64,000 bases of DNA from Buxus sempervirens (taxonomy: Eukaryota; Streptophyta; Magnoliopsida; Buxales; Buxaceae): assembly GCA_947561395.2 (NCBI GenBank), contig OX387185.1, positions 41,426,602 to 41,490,601 of the forward strand, written 5' to 3'. The notes under the pieces were generated by a model. The model worked only from the letters and a program-made list of their open reading frames with translations. It was not told the origin of the DNA and ran no database searches. Each line of letters begins with the position of its first letter. The first letter of the stretch is position 1. Of the stretch, positions 12,801 to 23,885 are shown piece after piece. Position numbers and translations under genes: made by a program.

Positions 12801-13313
12801 TGAACATCAACCGTGCTGTGTGTGCGGTCGCAACCGCACATACAGAGCAGTTGAGACCAAATTCTCAAAAACCGCACATTCAGTACAGTTAGCACCATTT
12901 TTGAGTGTTTGACACATGTCAAGGCTCAAATAAAACATTTAAAGTTTTTTTTTGAGGGTTCTCTTATATTGAGGTGCAATTTGGGGTGTCTACACCTTTA
13001 GACCGATATTCGAGTGCACATTACTGATTTACTGGAATAGGTCTCCGACCATTGAATGTTGGAAGCGAAGGTGTCGTTACCCATGCATTGAGGCAAATTA
13101 CCAATATGGGGCACTGATCGCTTTAATGGTTTAGTAATTTTATCTATCGAAAATGATTTATTGGCTAAACTTGAATACAAAAGTTTAATTAAAAATTTTG
13201 TATCTAAAAAGGCAAGACATAAATTTATACTTTAATTTTAAAATTTTTTTTAATTAAAAGGCCTTATTTTTATGACCTTGCCTAAGGCCTCCAAAAAGTT
13301 TGAACCACCCCTG
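9827..13313. mobile_element. Non-autonomous hAT element (ZMYM1-type ends) with nested LTR
   Basis: The termini are CAAGGGCAGCTCAAAGG at the left and the inverse of CAGGGGTGGTTCAAAC at the right. Both are followed inward by a GGCCTTAGGC-type motif, typical of plant hAT elements of the zinc-finger MYM/TTF class. The 8-bp flanking duplication is CTTGGCAG (9819-9826) against CTTGGCAA (13314-13321). The element is 3487 bp, of which 2412 bp are a nested solo LTR. No transposase is recognisable; the small frame at 12998-13180 is not convincing. Confidence 0.85.
10583..12994 (-). mobile_element. Solo LTR, Ty3/gypsy (Tat/Ogre-like)
   Basis: In minus orientation the 2412-bp unit starts TGTAGACACCCC and ends TGTCTCACA. 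It is flanked by the 5-bp duplication CCTTT (10578-10582 and 12995-12999), as expected for integrase. A TATA box TATAAATAGAG lies at 12411-12421 (minus). The GGTGTTAGGCACCCCC motif near 10781 (plus strand) is common in plant gypsy LTRs. No internal domain (gag, pol) remains, so this is a solo LTR left by recombination. Confidence 0.85.
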
Positions 13314-13502
13314 CTTGGCAAGTGCAGTATTGGAATAAAGGTTAAGTAGCAAAACTATGAATACATGTATAAGTATCGTTTTTACTTAAAATGTGGGCAA
13401 ATTTTTAGTCTTCATTTTATTCTATTAAAGAATATTATTATATACTTAAGAGCAACTTCTTGATTAACTTTGTCCTCAAGAATTCCGACCGTGTCAAACA
13501 CT

Positions 13503-13858
13503 TCCAAAGAGATGAGGTGGGAAATTTTCTCTTTGATTATAGATATTGAAGTGTAGGACGTCTTTTCACGAAGACCGACTTTTACCCTGGAGTATTTATA
13601 GGGAGTCAAGGTCTTTGATCTTATCCTCGCCTACATTATTGGGCTAGAGAAGAATCAAGACTCGTGGATGAGACTCACCTTCCAAAGAGATGAGGTGGGA
13701 AATTTTCTCTTTGATTATAGATATTGAAGTGTAGGACGTCTTTTCACAAAGACCAACTTTTACCCTGGAGTATTTATAGGGAGTCAAGGTCTTTGATCTT
13801 ATCCTCACCTACATTGTTGGGCTAGAGAAGAATCAAGACTCGTGGATGAGACTCACCT
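13503..13858 (-). repeat. 178-bp tandem duplication of a promoter-like segment
   Basis: Copies 13503-13680 and 13681-13858 differ at only a few positions. Each holds a minus-strand TATA box (CTATAAATAC) and a GTCAAGGTCTTTGATCTTAT block similar to the sequence upstream of the receptor kinase. I read this as a duplicated promoter of a lost kinase paralogue. No coding region follows it now. Confidence 0.7.
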
Positions 13859-15177
13859 ATTAATAAGAAAAAAAATCATGAGCGGAGCACGAGAAATCCG
13901 TGGAGGCGAAGAGGATTGCTGCACATACCAATCATAGAAGGTCAGAGAACAATAGAAACAAAAGCAAAAGGAAATGGAACCTTTTTTTTTATAGAAAAGA
14001 TGGTGAAAGGTCTTTTCATATATTCGTCTTTTGAATCACTGTCTTGCTCACTGAACAATTGGTACTTACCCTTATATCATAGTAGATAAGAACGAAATAC
14101 CGCGAGACCTAGATTCCTTGGGCATGCTTCGCCCATCAATAATTTGGTGGCATGACATGACATGCTACTGTTCAGAGGCAATTCTACGTTAGAACTGTGG
14201 CAGTGCAAAGTTTCCGTGCACAGAACTCGTAACTTTTTTTAACTGTAATAAGACTAAGGCTGCATTTGCGATTGCTTAATAAAGTGCTTATTCTGACTTT
14301 TAACTTAATCAAGCACTTTTTAAAGTTAGGGTCTTGTTTGGTAAATTAAGGCTGCATTTGGTGTTGTTTTTTGCTTTTTGCTTCAAAAAGCAAGAAAAGC
14401 AATTAGATTGATTTTGCTTCTATCAAGATCTTTTTATAATAGGTTGTAGGACAATAGATTATGACTGAAATTTCATGAACCACTCGCTTATAAATAAAAT
14501 AAGTTGTATAAACCAAAAAGGAAAACCTATCGTTTTCTATAAATTGTTATAGAAATAATTAAGAACGAGAAGTGTCAATTTACTATTTATAAGAAGTTTA
14601 TTCCATAAATAGTCTTAACCTACTTGCACTCTATTTTTTTTTTAACAAACAAAAAACAAACGGTTTACAAGTTTTTAGGATATTTTCGGAAGAAATTCTT
14701 AAAAAAATCAATTCTCAATTATTTTAAAAATATCATTAATAATTAATTACTAAAAATTGATCGACTAAATCTAAATTATTTTGATAAAGTATCAACCAAT
14801 TTCAATGGAGTCCTTTCTCTTTTGGTGCATATGAAAAATATAATTTAATAAATAAAACAAAAGAATTGCGGCTGCATAAAACTAGAGCTGCAACTCAGTG
14901 TGGTTTGGTTCGGATTGGCCTCAACCCAAGACCAAACCAAGGTAACTGATGGTCGGTCCAAAACCGAATCGAATCGACTTTAGAACCGAAATATGCAAAC
15001 CGAACACCGGACCGGTTTAAAAAAAAAAACCCATAACCCAATCCAAACCGAATCGAAACCTTAATTTCTAAATAGAGGCTTTTTGTGAGAGACAAGAAAT
15101 TGGGGAACATGATTATCCATTGTCGTCACCTGCATTGGAAACAAATCAAAAGGCATATAAATAAATCTTCAAGCCAC

Positions 15178-15180
<3 letters not shown>
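13859..15180. other. Intergenic with transposon debris
   Basis: No gene seen. Around 14273-14420 are CTGCATTTG-type low-complexity repeats. From about 14883 (TAGAGCTGCAACTCAG) to about 15060 there is one end of a GGTTCGG-rich hAT-like element whose other end I cannot find. Confidence 0.4.

Positions 15181-15222
<42 letters not shown>
15181..15222. repeat. (GA)n microsatellite
   Basis: About 21 uninterrupted GA units. No function inferred. Confidence 0.97.
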
Positions 15223-15226
<4 letters not shown>

Positions 15227-15684
15227 CGAGGACAAGAGAAGACAACATACAATTTTTCTTTTTTTCTTTGGGTAACTAGAATACGAAAGTGCTAATATTT
15301 TATAGCACAGTAAAGTCAACCTGATAGAGGTGCGAGCGAGTTTGATATGGGCTAAACACTTCTAGTAAAAATTGAAAAACCGGATCAAGTAATAGTTTTG
15401 TACATCCAAGCTTAAAAATTATTGAAGGGTATTTTCTAGAAAGTAAAAAAATATAAATACCAAATCACTTCTATAGAAATACTATGCATTGTAAGATTGT
15501 GGGAAAAAATAATTTTCTTTTTGGCACACTCTCCAAGGGACCACTCCCTATTATTATATAGGGAAAATTAATTTTTAGTGGTCCTTTATTAAAATATTTA
15601 ATCTTCAGTCCACTAAGTTTGCACTTGTATGTTTCAGATCACCTTTATCAAACTATTTAAGATTCAGTGATCTTTTACTATTCC

Positions 15685-15803
15685 AGCCTCCTTTCTTCCA
15701 ATAATGCCCTTTTCTTCTTTAAATAAATTTAAAATTAAATAACCAAGCCTCCTTTCTTCCAATAATGCCCTTTTCTTCTTTAAATAAATTTAAAATTAAA
15801 TAA
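15685..15803. repeat. 61-bp tandem duplication
   Basis: Two nearly identical copies starting AGCCTCCTTTCTTCC at 15685 and 15746. Their near identity suggests a recent event. The rest of 15223-16010 is AT-rich without a recognisable gene. Confidence 0.9.
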
Positions 15804-16009
15804 ATAGGTTGCCAAGATTACCCTTCTTACGTTTGAAAATGTGTATATTTCCAAAAGTGCCCTTTATCCCAACTTTCTTATTTTTTGTCTTTATTTCTTT
15901 TCAAAAATAATAAATAAAGAAAAGGAGGAAAGATAAGGTCATAACAAAATGACTTGTACAATATTGTATCATGACTTATACACTTGTAAGAGAACTAGTA
16001 CCACTTAAT

Positions 16010-16010
<1 letters not shown>

Positions 16011-16080
<70 letters not shown>
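16011..16080. repeat. (TA)n microsatellite
   Basis: About 33 TA units directly before the ACTTGTAC array. Confidence 0.97.
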
Positions 16081-16082
<2 letters not shown>

Positions 16083-16089
16083 GTCTATA

Positions 16090-17065
16090 GGAGGCTTGTA
16101 TATCTTTATCAAATGACTTGTATAATTTTATGTACCGACTTGTACGGTTCAATCAAATGACTTGTACCTTCTACCAATTGACTTGTACAATAATACATAC
16201 TAACTTATATAACTAAATAGGCTTATACCTCTGTATCAAATGACTTATACAATACAATGTACTAACTTGTACCTTTATAGGAGTATCTGGACTACTCAGT
16301 TACATGACTTGTACCTTCTATCAATTGACTTGTACAACAATATACATTAATTTGTACAATTACATAGACTTGTTAAATGACTTGTACAATGCTAAGAACT
16401 GACTTGTACATTTATAGGAGAACCTGTACAACTAAATTAAATGACTTGTACATTCTACCAATTGACTTGTACAACAGTATATACTAACTTGTATGACTAA
16501 ATACAAGTACCTTTATATCAAATGACTTATACAGTACAATGTACTGACTTGTACCTTTATAGGGATATCTGTACTACTCAATCAAATGACTTGTACCTTC
16601 TATCAATTGACTTGTACAACAATATACACTAACTTATACGATTATATAGACTTATATCACCTCTATTAAACGACTTGTACAATGCTAAATACTGACTTGT
16701 ACATTTATAAGAAGACCTGTATAACTTAAGCAAATGACTTGTACATTCTACTAATTGACTTGTATCACAATATATACTAACTTGTATGACTAAGTAGACT
16801 TTTATCTCTCTATCAAATGACTTGTACAACAATATACACTAACTTATACGATTATATAGACTTATATTTCTCTATTAATTAACTTGTACAATGTTAAGTA
16901 TGACTTGTATATTTATAGGAGGACCTGCACAACTCAATCAAATGACTTGTACTTTCTACGATGGACTTATACAACAACATATACTAACTTGTATGACTAA
17001 ATAAACTTATACCTCTTTATCAAATAACTTGTACAGTACAATGTACTGACTTGTACCTTTATAGG
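16090..17065. repeat. ACTTGTAC minisatellite array, left part
   Basis: Dozens of copies of GACTTGTAC or its variant GACTTATAC occur every 20-40 bp. They are organised in longer, diverged higher-order units with recurring blocks such as CAAATGACTTGTAC, CCAATTGACTTGTACAA, ACTTGTATGACTAAAT and CCTTTATAGG. The array resumes at 21729 after a large insertion. It is non-coding. I do not recognise it as a known satellite. Confidence 0.85.
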
Positions 17066-17912
17066 TGTAAAACCTCGGATTTTCCTAAAATAAAGTAAAT
17101 TAAATAAGCCTAAATATTGAAAAGATAGGTATTAATCCAAGTATATTATATGGTTAAGATTGATGTAAAGAATAAAGAGGAGAATTTTTGGAAAAAGATT
17201 CAAAGGTTAAGTATGGAATTCCAAGGAAAGGGTATTTTAGTCATTTCCCAATTAGCCAAATTAAGATATTGAGTAAGTAAATAATTATTATACTTAAAAT
17301 ATTTAACTAGACTTAATTTGGGTTAAGTTTGGATTTAAATAACAAATTATTACTTAAAAATAGGAAAAAGGGTATATTGGTGATTATTAGAGCCGGCAAA
17401 GAGTGAACCGAACCGACGGGTCAACCCGATTATAAACGGGTTGGGTTGACCCGTTTATTAATTGGGTTGGGTGCAGGTTGGGGTTTTCCCAACCCGCCCC
17501 GTAATCGGGTCAACCCGATTACAACCCGTCGACCCGACGGGTTACCCGATTAAAGTACCGACAAACATTAGGTTTTCTTCCGCTGCTCCAAAATCGTTTT
17601 ATCTTCGCCTCTCGCTATCTTGCCAGTCGCCGATCGCCCTCTTCTTCCTCTTCGCGGTCTCGCCAGTCGCCAGTAGCAGAGCAAGAAAGTTGAAACACAG
17701 TTGTTTTATAGCTGGTTCGAGATATTTTGCAAGAGATGTTTGAGTTCAGTAAAACATGAGGGAAGCGGACCAAGCGGTAGATTTCTATTGCTTACAGGTA
17801 ATAACTCTTCTCGATGTAACACGGTGAGTTCAGAGATCACAGAAAGCAGACGTTGATCATAACGAAGGCAACTAAAAAAAAGAAAGGGAAGAAGAAAATG
17901 AGAGAGAGCCAC

Positions 17913-18071
17913 CTCGAGCTGGAATATTCGAAAATTTTTCCTGTTGCAGAAAAGATTATGAGAGCAACCTCAGCGTCACAGAGAATTGATAGTTCCTCAG
18001 CCTTCTTAAAAAGCCCTCTTCTCCTTCTAGAGGTCACCTGTCTGGCCGTGGTGTTGAGAGTGGAATTTGGA
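17913..18071 (-). pseudogene. Captured MADS-box exon 1 (SVP/AGL24-like)
   Basis: The minus strand encodes [20 protein letters not shown], continuing through [20 protein letters not shown] to FEYSSSR, then a GT donor (17912-17911) at the position of the conserved MADS exon 1 junction. The residues fit the STMADS11 (SVP/AGL24) clade of flowering regulators. The usual VTFSKRRRG is altered to VTSRRRRG (one residue shorter), the N-terminal part is diverged and lacks the expected start, and no K-domain exons follow. It is a pseudo-exon carried by the surrounding hAT. Antisense small RNA effects on the parent gene are possible but untested. Confidence 0.85.
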
Positions 18072-18169
18072 GAACTCGAGCCCGGTTTCTATTCTTGATG
18101 CAAGAGATTTCATACGTGATTCCCAAACTACTTTAGCAGGTAATCCTTAAAAATTTCTCTTTTCCTCAA

Positions 18170-18450
18170 AGATCTGCAGATTCAATCCTTCAAAAGTTTC
18201 TCTTTTCTGAAGAGAAACTTTCTGCTTCGTGCTTCAAAATTTTCTGTAGATTCGTGCTTCAATCCTTAAGAAATTTTCTGCTTCGTGCTTCAAAATTTTT
18301 TGCAGATTCGTGCTTCAATCCCTAAGAAAATTTCTGCTTTGTGCTTCAATCCTTTAGAAAATTTCTCTTTTCTTAAAAATTTCTCTTTTCCTCAAAGATC
18401 TGTAGATTCAATCTTTCAAAAATTTCTCTTTTCTGCTTCGTGCTTCCTAG
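18170..18450. repeat. Short tandem repeats around TTCGTGCTTCAAT
   Basis: Imperfect repeats combining AAATTTCTCTTTTC, CTGCTTCGTGCTTC and AGATTC blocks occur inside the hAT element upstream (minus sense) of the captured MADS exon. They may be captured 5' UTR sequence that expanded. Confidence 0.7.
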
Positions 18451-21109
18451 CAGAGGAAGATTTGAGATCGGCTCCTTCGAATCTAAGAAGGAAGCTATCA
18501 CCCGAACTTACAAATTTCGAATACCCAACTCTTGGGAAGGAATTCTCAAATTGGATGAAGACGACGTGAGCATAGAATCAATTCTTGGGGAGGAATTCTC
18601 AAATTGGATGAAGATGACGTGGATGGATCAAATTGGACATCCGGGAAATGGTCGAAGTTGGAAGATATAGAAGAGATTGTCTTGAGCTCGAGCTGCAAAT
18701 CTTGAGCAGATTTTCAATGTGTTTTATCATTTTTTTTTGCAAAAAAAAAATAATCGGGTTGGACGGGTTGAACCCGATTAGTGACGGGTTGGGTTTTTTC
18801 CAACCCGCCGTTAATCGGGTTCAACCCGAACCGACCCGATTAACTCCTAACCCGATTGAACAGACCCGAACCCGAACCGAACCCGACCCGTTGCCAGCTC
18901 TAGTGATTATGGTTGATAAGGAGCCTTAAGTTTGAGGATAAGAGGTAGCTTTAGGGTGTTTTAATAATATTTTAAAATAAAAAATTTAATTTGCACGAAA
19001 ATAAATTAAAATAAATCCTTCTCTTATATAAGATACTAAAAGAGGAATTAGAAGGAGGGTTAAGAGGGGGAGGTTTCCAATTAAGAGTGAGAAGTCTATT
19101 TAGAAAGTCTTCTAAACCTAGTAGGACTTCAAACTAAGAGAGCTTATAAAGGGGAGGTCTAGGAAAGGTTTAGAGTTTTTAGTAAGTCAAAAATAAGGAG
19201 GAAAGAGAGGAAAATTGATGCTTGGGCTTGGGAGAAGAATAAAGGAAAGAAGAGAAGAGAGAAAAGAGAGGGAAGAAAAGAAAAAGAGAGGTGCTGCAGA
19301 GGTCCGACCAGCAGACTTTGAGCGATGATCCCCGGAGATCTAGTCGTTGGATCGTCATAAAATTTGGAGGTTATGCTCTATAAATAAGATACTTTAATCT
19401 GAACGGTGGAGATTGGATTTGGATGAATCTAAGGTTGTGCGAATTAACCCAGAAGTTGGTGGAAAACCATATTTTGGAAGAAAAAGGAGTTGCAGAGATG
19501 GCCGACTAGCCAACTTCGAACGACGAGATAACAAGATCCAACCGTTGGAATGAGCTGAAATTTTAGTGTTTCGTTCTACTCATAAAGAAATTCAAACTGA
19601 ACGGTGCAGATCTAAATTTAAGAAGTTTAGAGGGGTCCGGTCGAACTCCAAATATGGGCACAGAAGAAGTTCTGAAAAATCTGGGTTCATCAAAAAGGCA
19701 AGTAGCAAACACTTGAAACTGGAGGAACTGCATATTTTCTTGTGTTTTTTATGATTGATCGTATTGGTTCTTAAGTTGGATTTCATTGTAAAAGTTGGAT
19801 GTTTATAAAGTTTTGATTTGGTGATTTGAATCTCTTTTTAAGAATCAAGAAAAGTGTTGTTCATGGGTGGGTTGAATTAGGAAGAAACCTTAGTTAAATT
19901 TTAATTACCAAGATGTGAGTGACATCGTTTTAAAACTGGGTTTTCGTATTATTCGTAAGTTTAATCTGAATGCATATGTTTTCTGGAAGGAAATATTCAT
20001 GTATTTTCTGGAAGGAGATAGTCCGAATGTGGGTTTCCTTAGGATTGAATGATATAAATAAAAATGTGTTTAGATTAATTTCAAAAGTGGTCTAAATGTG
20101 TTCTGGGAATATTTGGAGAGTAGGAAAATTATTACAGAGGGAAACAGTTCGGCCAGTCGTGTAGATCTTGAACTAACAGAGAGTCAAAGAAACAGGGGGT
20201 ATTCGCCGAGTGGCGCCGACCCAGCGCCAACTCACCCCGGTCGGCGAAACGAAAGTTTGACTTTCCGCCGAGCCCGCGCTCAACGCGCGCCTAGATCGCA
20301 CGAGTCTCGCGCCTATCGCGCACTCAGCTCGCGCCTAGGAATGTTGAAGTAAGCGCAACCGGTATTGATAACAAATTTCTTACCGCCGACCTCGCGCCTA
20401 GCGCTAGAGGTCAGTGCAAGCCTAATCTTTTGCCAAAGGAGAGATTTGATAAAAACCAGTTACAGTGGACACCTTGAGGGTTTAAGCACTTACTTGTTGA
20501 CTAGTTTAAGATGGTAGAAATATGATATTAGTCAAACCAAATTGGAGACTATTGAATCACCTTTTGAACATTATTACAAACTATTCGAAAGGAGAGCTTA
20601 AGGAATTTAGGTAGGATGTTGCTATTTATGATCCTATAAGTAAATGAGCCATGTTTGGTATATGCTTTATCTGTTTCCTGTTTTTGAATTTGTATAAATC
20701 GGTTTCGTTCAATATCCAATGACTGAAAAGTATTGAAATGTTTTGTGTGAGTAAGAGGAATTTTATTGCATGAGTGTGTTATGAAGAGGTTGGGAAACTT
20801 CTAAATTATATGAGTTGCTGTTCTGGTTGGAACGACTTGTGATGAGTTGCTGTTCTGGTTGGAACACTTTGTGATGAGTTGCTGTTCTGGTTGGAACGAC
20901 TTGTGATGAGTTTATTGGGATACACAGGATGGTAATTGGTGTGGGTTTATTGTTTTGCAAATACCGAGTTATATGAAATTGTTATTTTGGTTTTGGTTTA
21001 GCTTGTCCTGGATCCAGAGTCTAAGCTTAGTAATGTGATGTATATGCTTTATTGGTGTAATGGCATGGCCATGGAGTGTTGCCACGACCGGTGTAGAGCA
21101 GCCAGAAAC

Positions 21110-21230
21110 CCTAAGTAGGCCTGGTTGTCGATGCCGATACCCAGAGTAGGCCGGCATTGGATGGCGATACCCTGAGTAGGCCGTCATTTCAGAGTGTCCG
21201 ATACCCTGAGTAGGCCGGAACTGTGTACAT
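21110..21230. repeat. Tandem repeats containing GAGTAGGCC
   Basis: Four units of roughly 30-40 bp, each with a CGATACCC(A/T)GAGTAGGCC-like core, inside the gypsy-type LTR. Confidence 0.75.
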
Positions 21231-21728
21231 GGAGGTGTGAATGTCGCTCTGGCATGTTAATTAACAAAGCTAAGCAACTACATGACATTGACCATTTGAT
21301 GTTTTATCGGTATTGTTATTGAAATATGATTTGATAATAATAATGGGATTTGATTTAAACTTTGGAATTATCCTTGTTGATGTTGCCGTTGGTTCAATCG
21401 TACACCTCATGACTTATTTTATATAAACATGGACTGATTTCATGCATGCACCTTGCTACTTGTTGAGATTTATTCTCACTCCGGTTTCTCCCATTTTTCA
21501 GGTATTCTTGGAGAGGACGACAACATTGGGCTAGTATGTAAAGGGGTAATCAGTTTAGTTGTAGATTAGTTTCTTGAGATTAAAAACATTGTAATGGCTT
21601 ATAGTTTATTTGCGATTAGATATTGTTTCAAGTTTCCAATTTTACTCTGATTATAAAGTTAGAAAAAGTTTTAAATTATTCCATATTTTAGTTGCTTTTA
21701 TTGCTTATCATAACACCTCGGGTTTTAA

Positions 21729-22325
21729 TTGACTTGTATAATGTTAAGTATGACTTGTATATTTATAGGAGGACCTGCACAACTCAATCAAATGACTTGT
21801 ACATTCTATGATGGGCTTATACAACAATATATATTAACTTTTTTTTTTTGGGTACTCAAAGAACAAAAATTCCATTAAACCTTATACTGTCTTTCAAATA
21901 CAATTCCACGAACATCATCAAAAAGAAATCTGCCTAATTCATTCGGTGGTTTTTTGACCCAAAAACAAGAAAACCTGTCTAAGCAAAAGTTTGATAGAAT
22001 ACAATATTCTGTCAAACTTTTACCTCTTTATGACTAAATATATTAACTTGTATGACTAAATAAACTTATACCTCTTTATCAAATAACTTGTACAATACAA
22101 TATCCTGACTTGTACCTTTATAGGGGTACCTATAGCACTCAATCAAATGACTTGTACATTCTACTAATTGACTTGTACAACAATATACACTAATTTGTAC
22201 GATTATATAGACTTAAACCCGTTTATTAAATGACTTATTCAATGTTAAATACTGACTTGTACATTTATAGGAGGACCTATACAACTTAAGCAAATGACTT
22301 GTACATTTTACTGTTTGACTTGTAA
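21729..22325. repeat. ACTTGTAC array, right part
   Basis: Continuation of the array at 16090-17065. Its first unit (GTATAATGTTAAGTATGACT...) closely matches the unit near 16880. It is interrupted by a retroposon at 21841-22037. Confidence 0.85.
21841..22037 (-). mobile_element. 5'-truncated poly(A) retroposon
   Basis: The 197-bp insert begins with a T run followed by GGGTACTCAAAG (a poly(A) tail read on the minus strand) and is bounded by a 12-bp target duplication ATATATTAACTT (21829-21840 and 22038-22049). It interrupts an array unit whose uninterrupted counterpart lies at about 16985. Near its minus-strand 5' end is a hairpin, AGTTTGATAGAATAC facing GTATTCT-type sequence. I see no tRNA-like head, so a truncated LINE is more likely than a SINE. 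Confidence 0.85.
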
Positions 22326-23376
22326 ATAGAAAATCTATTTAAGAAGAATTGGGAATGTCCGGGATAGGTTTTAGAAGAAAATAAAGGCTTCTCCTACCTC
22401 ATCAATTCATCGCGTCTTCCCAATCTTTATCTTTCTTTAACAATCAAGATGGGTAAGACTCTTTTCTATTACATTTTTATTTATCTCTTTTTTTTTGCTT
22501 TTATTCTTTTCGTTATTTGGTTTTTAATGGCAATCATGTTTTTCTTTTTCCTTTTGAACAATTTAAACAATGCATATAATAATTAGTTGATGTTTGTTTC
22601 TATTACATTTTTATGAGCTTAATTTACTTACATTATATATATTGGTATGCATGTGCGTGCTTTGGACCATAGGCAACTTTTGAAATTGACGTTTTCTAGG
22701 TCTCGCTCTACTCTTTGGTAACTAAGATCCAAATAGTAGAAATACCTATACTGTATATAACATGAGAAGACCCCTTGGAAGCATGCCAAACGTAATGTGC
22801 AATCCTTCTCCTCCGCTTACCTGCAAGGTTCATTACAATTTCATGGTGGTAACATGACAATCCAATCCCCCGACTGAGGCAGGGATGATAATCCAAACAT
22901 TCAGCAACAATGAGAAAGCCACTATAGTAATGACCAGGAGGGTCGGCCACATGGTAGCCCCCTTCCTCCCTTTTCAATTACCAAAAGAAAAAAAAAAGGG
23001 AAATATATTTGTTAAGTTGCCTACTATTTGGCAAACTTTGCTCTTGAGAATTATCCGTGTTTGTGGATTATTCATCCCCTTTTCTTTCTTACCTTTTGGA
23101 TGATGCTAGCAGAAGATCTTTTGTTCAGGTTAGCGAAGTAATATTCAGTGCTTTTCACCCAAAAAAAAAGGACGAAATTTATTTATGTTCAAGATTTTGG
23201 GATGTTGCTATTTTGTTATATAAGATTTAATAGCTCTTCCTATTGATTTTCATACACACTCATACTATTCTAAGCTTACTGGTTCACAACAAAAGAATAC
23301 TTTAGGAAGCAGCGTAGATGTTCGTTGTGTACTTGAAAATTTTTGTTAGGTGGGGTTAGGGTTTTCCATATGGCCA
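22326..23376. other. Intergenic with partial repeat
   Basis: No gene recognised. Near 22740-22790 (minus sense) is the tail of a dispersed repeat (GGCATGCTTCC.AAGGGG...TTATATA.AGTATAG) also seen near 28975-29030, 45800-45862 and 48480-48532. The minus frame 22708-22977 is partly this repeat and is not supported as a gene. Confidence 0.45.
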
Positions 23377-23880
23377 TGTGATGAATCAAATTCCTGTCAA
23401 AACAAATGAGGAAACCATCAAAATCTATGTCAAATCCAGGCTTCAGATGACCAAATCTGAAAATATTCTAATAAATGGATTTAAGCGAAATAAACAAACA
23501 AGCTGAGATCAACAATGGCTACACCAGGTTCCACTTGCTTTAATTACCATACTGGATGATTATGTTTACTTACGCCAAATTTAAGTTCACAGACAATTTT
23601 CACATTTTCGTTTACGTGAAAATTCGTGTTGTTCTGACTATCCATCCATCAAAAACATTCAAGAAAATTAAGCAACTTCAGAACTTAATTATAACAACCA
23701 AGAGGGACATGGGGCAGTAACAGAAATCCAAAAGGCATTCTTATAGTTCTGCAAAAAACTTCTGATAGCACATAGATATACAGCCAGTACTCGAGTAACG
23801 AAACTGAGGTTTTTATATGTTGTAAGAGCCCATATAACATACAAGACAACCAGCCAGGGCACCTAGTGTTGAATTGATCC
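23377..23880. repeat. Segmental duplication unit 1: 3' flank of F-box copy A
   Basis: Closely similar sequence occurs at about 31170-31850 and 35625-36200, with shared blocks such as GATGAATCAAATTCCTGTC, AGGTTCCACTTGCTT and GGCATTCTTATAGCTCTGCA. In the third copy the block is open for 70 codons (36138-35926, minus) with hydrophobic character. I cannot name a protein. Confidence 0.85.
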
Positions 23881-23885
23881 CTGTT

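Larger units (their letters stand above)
17388..18902. mobile_element. Non-autonomous hAT element carrying a MADS-box exon
   Basis: The ends are TAGAGCCGGCAA and TTGCCAGCTCTA (inverted), with a perfect 8-bp target duplication GTGATTAT at 17380-17387 and 18903-18910. The sub-terminal regions are rich in CGGGTTGGGTTGACCCG-like motifs. The interior is not transposase but contains, on the minus strand, part of a MADS-box gene. This is the structure of a gene-capturing (Pack-type) hAT element. Confidence 0.9.
17066..21728 (+). mobile_element. Gypsy-type solo LTR (probable), split by a hAT
   Basis: A 4663-bp insertion interrupts the ACTTGTAC array. It starts TGTAAAACCTCGG and ends CCTCGGGTTTTAA, imperfectly inverted ends. 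Removing the nested hAT (17388-18902) leaves about 3.1 kb with features of long gypsy LTRs: a CTCACTCCGG block followed by TTTTTCAGGTATTC near 21475-21510, tandem repeats containing GAGTAGGCC (21110-21225), and a GC-rich block with many CGCGC motifs (20200-20420). No gag-pol domain is seen. The target duplication is not preserved, so the exact ends are approximate. Confidence 0.6.

Noticed and set aside
12998-13180. Possible hAT transposase remnant
   Set aside because: Only 60 codons with no catalytic motif; too weak to call.
22440-22460. ATGG followed by GTAAG, resembling a one-codon first exon as in ribosomal protein genes
   Set aside because: No downstream exon of any ribosomal or other protein could be recognised.
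22708-22977. 89-codon minus frame
   Set aside because: Its second half is the tail of a dispersed repeat (also near 48480 and 45800), and the rest matches no family I know.
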